Shown here: positions 9,336 through 18,300 of the stretch, in pieces | Numbering within the stretch: the first letter of the stretch is position 1 | How the letters are laid out: each line of letters opens with the position of its first letter | IMG/VR virus record: IMGVR_UViG_3300030104_006545 | Coordinates: 1-22,936 of that record | DNA length: 22,936 bases | DNA from: a virus | Reading direction: 5' to 3' (one strand) | The notes under the pieces: model-generated | Databases searched by the model: none | Told to the model about the DNA's origin: nothing | What the model saw: the letters and a program-made list of their open reading frames with translations, nothing else | Position numbers and translations under genes: made by a program

Positions 9336-12300
9336 TTAATAGAAGGATGCCAGTTGACTAGTTCTAGAAACATGTGCTGAAGTACTAACGCCAGAAAGAG
9401 GATCATGAGATTGGAATCCCAATGTTTGACCATTTCTGCTTCCTGTATTTATCTTACCCCAACTAAACGTTCCATACTGATAAAATTCAGGATCAGTATT
9501 GATTCCTGCTACAGAATGAACGTTTGTTGCAACCTGAACTCTATCTGTTCCAGCAAAACCAGTAACTTTTGCAGCACGATAAACATTATTAAGGAAACTA
9601 GAACCAACTGCAACAATATTTGCTTGACTACCATCAATTGAGGTAAGACCAGCGCCAGGACCGATAGTAGTATTTCTAATTACGAAGTAGTCGCCTGTTG
9701 AAATACCAGTTGTTTGAATCGTATTTGGTTCTCCACCATCAGAATATATTGATTGATGTGGGTAGAAGTCAAATTTAAGTGTTGGTAATGAATTTTCTGC
9801 ACCTGACTCACCTGAGTCAAACTCTAGAATATCGGTAATCTTTCCAAAGTCACCCTCATACGAAACTTCCTTAATCGTTTCGACAACTGGTAATGTGGCG
9901 TCTGTAACCGCTAAACCTACGAATGTGACATTATTGATAGACTGTGCAAGGTTGTCAACTTCGTCAAATGTCCAGACGTTTTCAGCATGTATCACAGTGT
10001 CCGTAGGACCAACAGATTGAATGATCTGAGTTGATGGATAATACAATGATGCATTAGAATTTCTTGACTTAGAAATCCTAAGACCATCAATAACAGTATC
10101 AGAAGTTTGCTTGGTCCATTCTATGGGTCTCAATAACTTATCTTCACTGTTAATACCAACTCCAGTGTAAGTTTCAGTCTCAACAGTATCAGCAGCAATC
10201 AATGCATAGATGGTTCTTCTTTCCTGACTGGTCACATCATTTTGACGTTCAAAAACATTAAACTTGTTGCCATCTGCGTCTACCTTTTCAACTTCAAAGT
10301 AAGACTCTTTTTGAAGTCTTAATTCATCACCTTCTTTAATTGTTTGATCAATATCAATTTCATCAAAGTCTAATGATGAACCAGCATAGAAGTATAGTCT
10401 AAATGAACTATTTGCTTTTGGTGCTTCTCTAAACTTCAATCTTGTACCACCACTGAACTCATAATCAATTCCTGGTCTCTGAAGAATATCATTGATGAAA
10501 ATCAACATATTGTTTTGAAGTATGATTCCAGATCCTTCCCTAGCAACAATACTGTAGAATTCTCTTTCAGTTTCTGTTCTAGTGATAAGGAATTGAGTTT
10601 TAGCACCATTAAACTGGTTGCTAAAGTCATCCATCTCAAGAAGTTGTCCGAATGTCCATCCAGAGAACTTATCTTGGAACTTGTTGCTAACAGTAGCAGT
10701 GAAAGGAATAGTGGTGATTCCAGGTCCCTGGAATGGAAGACCCTGAAGTTCAAGAACATCACCTTCTTCATATCCAACACCACGGTTTGACATGTTGAAA
10801 GTAACGACACTACCGCCAGTCCCAACAACAACATCCATTTCAGCACCAGAACCAGTTCCACCAGAAAGTGTAAGACCCTTATAAGGACTTGGTGGTGGTG
10901 CAGTGACAAAATCTAAAGTTGTAGATATGCCTGTGCTTGTATAACCAGTTCCTGGATTTGTAATGGTTATTGCAGTGACTATTCCTGCTGTTATTGAAGC
11001 AGTAAAGGTTGCATCTTCACCACCACCAAATCCAACATTAAGAGTTATTGTATCTGTAGTAAATGATGCTATTTCTAGTGTTTGACCAGCAGCTGGATCA
11101 GTTGATCTTGGGTATGAATGGTCAGATGTAAACCCATCTCTGGAACATCTGAATACTAATGAATCGTTATCAAGAGTAACTGTATTACCAAAAGTTAATC
11201 CATGATTAGCAATTGTCAATGTCAATAGACCAGTTTCAGAAATATAAGTTGCATTTGTTGGAGTTAATTGTGATCCACCTGTTACATTTACAGAATTAGC
11301 GGCAGAGGATACGAAAGTGTGTATAAAGTGCCTATCAGTTGCTGCAATAGAAACTATTGGTGCTGATATGTATCCTTGACCTCCAGTTACAATACCAACT
11401 GATTGAACTGTTCCTGCTGCTGATACTACTGCATGGAATACTGCCCTACTAGGAACCTGATAACCACTACTAACTCCAACTGTGAACTCATTGATTATGC
11501 CACCCTGTGGGAGATCTCCAACTTGTGGTGTTCCAGTAAAGTCAATTGCTTCACCAGTAGCAATCTTTTCAATTTCATAATCAGATCTAGAAGGAGCACC
11601 AATTGGTGAAAGGTATGGTTTCTGGAAGACATTATTGATCAGAACTACACCATGACTAGTGGTAAGACCAGTTACTGCAACACCACTACTGATTATCGAG
11701 AACTGACCAGTTGTGCCATTGAAAGAATTTGAGATATCATCGAAAATTGTATTTTCATTATACGACAATCTATAGAAGATTCTTCCTGAGAAAGTTGATC
11801 TGGTTGTTAATGATCCAATACCTGCAGGTCCATATGGTGCATCACTGAAGTAAATCTTACCCTGTTTGATTCTGTAATCGCCTGTGACGACGCTACTAGC
11901 AGCACCGACAGTATGTGCAGTAGCAACAGTACCCAGTGTTCCACGTTGAACATTAAGAACGTTACCAGCGCCTACCAGATCCACTTTGACAATCTCTCCA
12001 TCTCCAAATCGGAGTAGAGACTTACCTTGAATCTTTGATACATCGCTGACTGTAATCTGAGTTGAACCAATTCCAACTGCTTCAGACATAGTGATGGCAA
12101 CACCTACTGGTTTTACCGCAATAGGACTTTGAATAATATTATCAACGGTGATTAAACTCCTGGTAGTTGCAAGGTCACCATCTGTTGAGAAGGATTGGGT
12201 AAGACCAATTCCAGTTGTATTAGTGAATGTTACGAATCTTCCCAGTGCTACGTCTGCTTGACTGATAGCAACTTTAAATGTATCTTTAGTGAGACTAGGA

Positions 12301-15300
12301 TCACTGGGGAAAGCAACTACAAATACTTTATCTGGCAGAAGAGTGGTAAGACCAATACCAGGAACAGAAGTAGAACCAATACTCAGACGAGATCCAGTAT
12401 TGATACCAGCATTTGTTGGGTCATACAGAAGTTCTTCACCAGTGTTAAACTGATGATCTGTAACTGTAATTGTGCTACCAGCAATGCCAGTTACAGGATT
12501 AACGGAATGGTGAAGTAATGATTTGCTATCACTGAATATAGTGAAAGTGCTCAGACCAACAAGTTGACCAGCAGAGTTTCCAACGCCATTGAATTGAGGA
12601 CTGAGATCATCGATCATCAGAACTTTATTGGTTATGGATTCGTTGTAGTCAGTAATTATCTTAGAATCAAATGTAATGACCTTTGAAAGAGCTGTTGTAT
12701 CTGTGTCTTCTTTTGCAAGATCATAACTTATTCTTGTATGCACAGACGAAATACTATCAATATCAACATTGAGGTTGAGTTCTGTATCTGCAATTGATAC
12801 ATTTGCTGTCTTTGATGGTAATGAAATAAGTTGTAAGTCTGAGAAATTCTTATAACCAGCAGTGTGGTCTAGACTATCAACCGTCTCTTTCCAATCATCA
12901 AGTGCAACTTCACCACGAATACTATAAGCAAACCTTTGATAGTAATCATTATCGTGAAGTCTTTGTAGACTATCATTCAACTTACCAACATCATCCTTCC
13001 ACATTCCATTATCACAAGATACACTTCCCACATTAAAATCAAAGTCAAATGAAGTTACTTCTGCAATAGTTGCTTTAGCGCCACCAAGGGAACCAACAAC
13101 GATTGCATCTTCAGTAAATTTACCATTAACTTTATTCAGTCTCAATATACCTGATTCCTCATCCCAACCATTCTTTGCTACAATACCAAATATACTTCCA
13201 TCACTAGAAACAGCAACCTTTTCACCTTCTGAGAATCTTATGGGTGCAAATTCTGGTTTAAATGTTGCCAGGTCATCTACTTTGATAATTCTACCAAATT
13301 GTGCATTCTGAGCGATATTGTAGGTGCCGCCAGTATTACCTAAACCAGTGATTGGATAACTAATACTCTCAACTCCATTAGTAGTATTGGTTGTAGATAT
13401 ACCAAAGATTGCATAATTGTAATCACTTGAATTGTAACCATCTGCTGTATCACCATCAGTAATTTGGACATTTTCTACAAAGATTTTATCTCCAGTCTGG
13501 AATGGGAAAGGATTAGTAACGCCAAATCCAACATTTGGTGCTCTAAGGAAGAGTTGATTTACTCCATTACTGGAAACAGCATTAACAACACCAATTCCAT
13601 TTGAGTTCTCAGTTGCAACAATCCTGAGATCTTCTTCCAGATTACTATCACTACTAATAACTTTAACATCAGATACAGCACCACCACCTAATGTTGTCCG
13701 TGTAACGATGTTATTATTTCCGATTGCAATTACTTTTGGTGCAACGTTGTAATCATTTCCAGCAGTAACAATACCAACTCCTTTTAACGATCTGATATTC
13801 TTAAGTCTCAGGATAAGAGAACTATCTACTTTTGGTGCGATAGTTTTATCTACTGGGAATTCAATACCAGGACTAACAACCACACCATCTATAACTGCTC
13901 CGATTTCGGTATTAGTTAATTCAAGTTCTGCAGAAATACCTGTAGTAGTCCCTATGGATGTAATTGCTGGGAATTCTTTGACATTGACGCCACCATTTAC
14001 AATCTTGGTAGAATGGATACCACCAATTGCAGTCAGAGAACTAGTAGAATAGAATCCAGTGCTATATCCCGCAGGAACATAAGAATTTGTCTCAGCAGCA
14101 CCAACCAAGGTGAATCCGAAGGAATAATCTGTGCCTATTCCAATCGATCTAACTTTATAGTTCTGATTGAATTTGGACTCTACTATACGGATATTAGAGT
14201 AATTGCTTACAGATTCATCTGCAGAATTTGGATATGTACCTGTAAATGTGCTATCAACTCCTTCAAGTCTGTAATAAAAACTACCTGGAAGATTTTTGTT
14301 AATATCAAATATGATTTGCGAGGCATCAGAACCATCACCGATTACTCCTTCCTTCTTAAACAGAGTGGAATCATACCTAGATTGGAACTCTTTATCGTTA
14401 TAGAAATTGATATTATATCCAGAAAGACTCGTATCTCCGGTCTTCAGAGCAAATCTTCCACCATTGATAACATCGATCTTCGGATTTACCTTTGCAATTT
14501 CATGGGTTCCATGTCCTTGCTCTGTTATAACAATATTCTGGAATGGGAATGCTCTTGAATCAACAAAATTATCTGCAAGTCTAAACGTATTATCGTCAAT
14601 CTTAATTACATAATACTCTCTATTGTCCTGAAGAGGTGTTGCAACACCAACAATATTTGTATAAATTACAAGATCACCAGTATTCAATCCGTGATCCACA
14701 ATTGTAATATTAGAAGTAGTTACAGTTGCAATCCCAGCAGGAGCAAAAGTCTTAGGATCAACAACCAGTTTCTTCAGATAATCATTAAACTTGAATACAA
14801 ACTGTTGAACTTCATTAGGTGTAATGTGAAGTCTAACTTCATCTCCCTTTTCTATTCCATGTGCTTCACTAGTTTCAACCCTAGCAGATACCTTTTTGAC
14901 AATACCAGTGATATTATCTTTTACTTGTGATAATGTGTGATTGGTTCCGTCAGTAAGTTGGTTGAAGTAGAGAGTAGAGGTAATTCCAGCAAATGCCTTA
15001 GAAGTCGCAATACCAAGGAATTCATTTGATATTCTTACTGCAAAGAGACCAGTTGGGGGAAGGAAGAATGGATCTGCCAATGTATCAGTCACAGCGGCAC
15101 GAACTGTTCCTCCAACAGAAACATACTTCAGTTCATCTCCAGTTTGGAATCTATGACCTGGCAGGTAGATTGCACGTTCTGGAATATTAACTGTAACAGG
15201 TATACTTCCAGCAGTTCCTACAACAACTGAGGTATAAGTAGAACCTATACCGACAGCAGATGCACCAAAGTTTTCTACTTCTGGAAGTTCTATATTCTTA

Positions 15301-18300
15301 TTCTGCACCTTCTTATCGAGAAGGAAGGTAAATGTCACAGGTTGCTTGACTACCAGATCTCCCACATTGTGACTGCTTCCAGTGCTATCATTAACGACTC
15401 TTGTAACTCTATATTTGTTATTGACGACATCAACGCCAACAATCTCCATTAACTCACCGCTAATCTTAACGATATCACCTTTTTCAAATTTCTCTGTAAA
15501 TACAGAAGCAGACAGTTCGATACTAGTACTAATACCTGTTGTAGCAACAACAGGAATAGCAATTTTCATGTTGGTTAGAACTGTGCCTACTCCAACAGTG
15601 GGGAAACCTTCAAGGTTCTTGTATGATGCGGAACCAATACCAGAGACTTCGATGATATCACCATCAGAGAAACCATGTGGTGTGGTAGTCACACCGGTTA
15701 CAACCTGACCTTTAACACTAAAGATAGTATTTTCTAATACAGTATCACTAGTTCCGATAGAAACAATATTTTTGCCTAATACCTGTTCAACCTCTACATC
15801 AATTGATGGTTCATTGAAATTGACTTGCTCTCCAACTCTATAGTTAACACCAGATTCAAGCACAATGACATCATCTATTCTAGACGCTCTAACTTGATCT
15901 ACGTTAACTAGCACGTCAGATCTCATTGCATCTTGTAATGCTGGATATTCTCTGGTTGGAGTATTCACTCCAAGGTGAGTTACATTTCTCTTATAAGAAC
16001 CACTATTCAGAATTGAATCCCTCTGATCAGTATTTTGTTCGTAATTGAAAGATTCTGTTTGATTATGGTGTGACTTTGTGATATATGGATATGCAAGTTC
16101 TTTAGAAGCATCTAGAGTGGAGAAGTATGCATATGTTCCATTGGGATATTCTGGGGTCTGACAGAATCTACCATTATACTCGTCAAGAGTTTTAAGGGTA
16201 GCGGTTCCTGTGGATCTTTTATAGACAAAATCTTGTGTGAAATCTCCAGCATCAAATCCAACAGATGGTCTGAGTAATGCAGAAGATTCAACATCAAGAT
16301 CATAACCTGAACGCATTCTTGCAATTCCACCATTTGCCGCACCATCAAATTTGGGATTTGCATAACCATATGGACCATAGATCGGATTACCATCATATGC
16401 CCATCCAAGTATTGGAGAGTGATCTAATTCCTGACCTATACCACCGGTCTTTTCTGTTCCATCAGCAAGAGTATTGTCTCCCAGTCTTGTACGATAGAAT
16501 GCTCCGGGATAGAAGGAAACCAACTTGGATTCTTTTTCACTAAATCCAGAATTCATCTGAATCATTTCCCGATTGAGTCTATTATTTTTGGGAGCTGATG
16601 AATTGATTTCAAGTGCTTCTCTGTATCTCTGAACATTGTTAAATGTCCATTTATGAACTTCTGCTCCTAACAGTGCATCAGTACCAGATGGAATTACTTC
16701 GACTGTTGTACTATCCTGTTTATATCCTTGTCCTGGGTTAACAATAGTAACTCCAGTAATAGAACCATCCACAATAGTAACAGTCAGTTCTGCTAGAACT
16801 CCTTCACCAGTAACCTTAATTGTAGGTGGACTGGTATAATTCAAACCTGATTCTACAACAAATGCTCCAGTGATCTGCCCATCAACAACAATAGTTTTGA
16901 TGATTGCATTTCTTCCTGTCTTTACCTCAACAATAATATCTTTCTGATAGTTCATCACATTGGATACACCATACCCAACACCACCATTTCTGATGAATAC
17001 GTTTTCAAGACCTCCACGAACTACAGGAACGCCAATAGCGTTATAGTATGAAGGAGTGACATCAGTATTACCAGTGGAAACGATACCATTAATCGAAACA
17101 GTAATGTCTGGATACTTGAACGTATGTGTGCCTCCACCCACGTCGGTCATGTTTACATAGTTCTTATTATCATAATTGACGCTACTGATAGTGGTTGCTG
17201 TTCCTGCTTCACTCAGTTGGAATCTGTCTTCATCCAGAACAGTTACCTTATAATTTAATCCTGTCGATAGTCCAGCAATAGTTTGACCATCAAATGTATA
17301 TTCAATGTTATCACCACTCTTGAAACTGTGATTTCTTGCATAGATGTAATTCTTTTGAGTATTGATACCAACGAAATTTTTGTAGATATCTCGTTGGAAG
17401 AATGGTGGCCATGCAACAGCATCTACAACTACTTTCTTATTGGAGAAATCATCAGTAGAAGATATAATTCTGATATCATCAATAACTCTTCTATTCACTG
17501 TTGACGTAAATTTATGAACTCCATTACCAAAGGCATTCATATTGATCACAGTCTTAGCAAGTGCATTCTTCTTTGAGGTAGCAAGTGAGACTTGTGTATC
17601 ATTGATTTTTGCAATAAAATATCTTGCACCAGATGTTAATCTATCTGTAGAGAATCCAACAGAAGTACTTCCAGCACCAATAGGATTTCCTGTGGTGGTG
17701 TATATAATTTCTTCTCCATCTGCGAATCTATGATCAGATGAGAAGGTGATTATATCTGATTCCTGATTATCTCGTGCATTATCAGCAAAAGATTCAGAAT
17801 AAGACAATCCTCTCATTCTTGCTTCGGCAATTGCCTGTGTTCCATTTCCTCCAGAAATTTTTACAGTAGGGGTATCTGCATAATTGAAACCAGGAGCGGT
17901 AACAATAATATCTTCAATCTTTCCTTTAAGTTGACCTATAAGATCAGCACCAGAACTTCCTGCAGTATCTGCAACTCCAATCTGGGGTGCATTTACAATA
18001 TCGTAACCAGTTCCAGCATTTAGAATATTAATATTGTCTATCTGTCCATAATAGATTGAATCATTTGAGATTGGTGAATCGAATTCAACACCATTTAAGG
18101 CAACACCGATTGGTCCAATAATATCATTATGCTCAAGTGCTGGTTTTGGTTCTCTATTGATTTTCTTGAAATGATTCTGATTAAGTAGAGTTTTTCCACG
18201 TAAAGAATCTGGAGTCAGTTTATACTTACTATCTGTTGAACCACTAGAGATACCAACATAAATTTCACCATCAAGAGAAGAACGACTGAATGCTAACTTT

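Noticed and set aside
9329-9343. Small hairpin TCTAT-TAAAT-ATAGA at the end of the gp7-like gene
   Set aside because: The stem is only five AT-rich pairs and no T-run follows on the transcribed strand, so it is not a credible terminator.
9446-9453. GATAAATA on the minus strand, a 7/8 late-promoter match
   Set aside because: It lies inside the 3' end of the gp7-like coding sequence, about 160 bases before gp8, and an exact element is much closer to the gene.
10502-10909. A 135-codon minus-strand frame overlapping the gp7-like gene in another frame
   Set aside because: It is Leu/Ser/His-rich and lies inside well-conserved repeat modules of the real frame, so it is an out-of-frame shadow.
14013-14558. 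A 181-codon open frame on the plus strand
   Set aside because: It lies wholly opposite the gp7-like gene, its translation is rich in Ser, Ile, Arg and Cys with no recognisable motif, and it runs against every real gene; it is a shadow of the coding strand.
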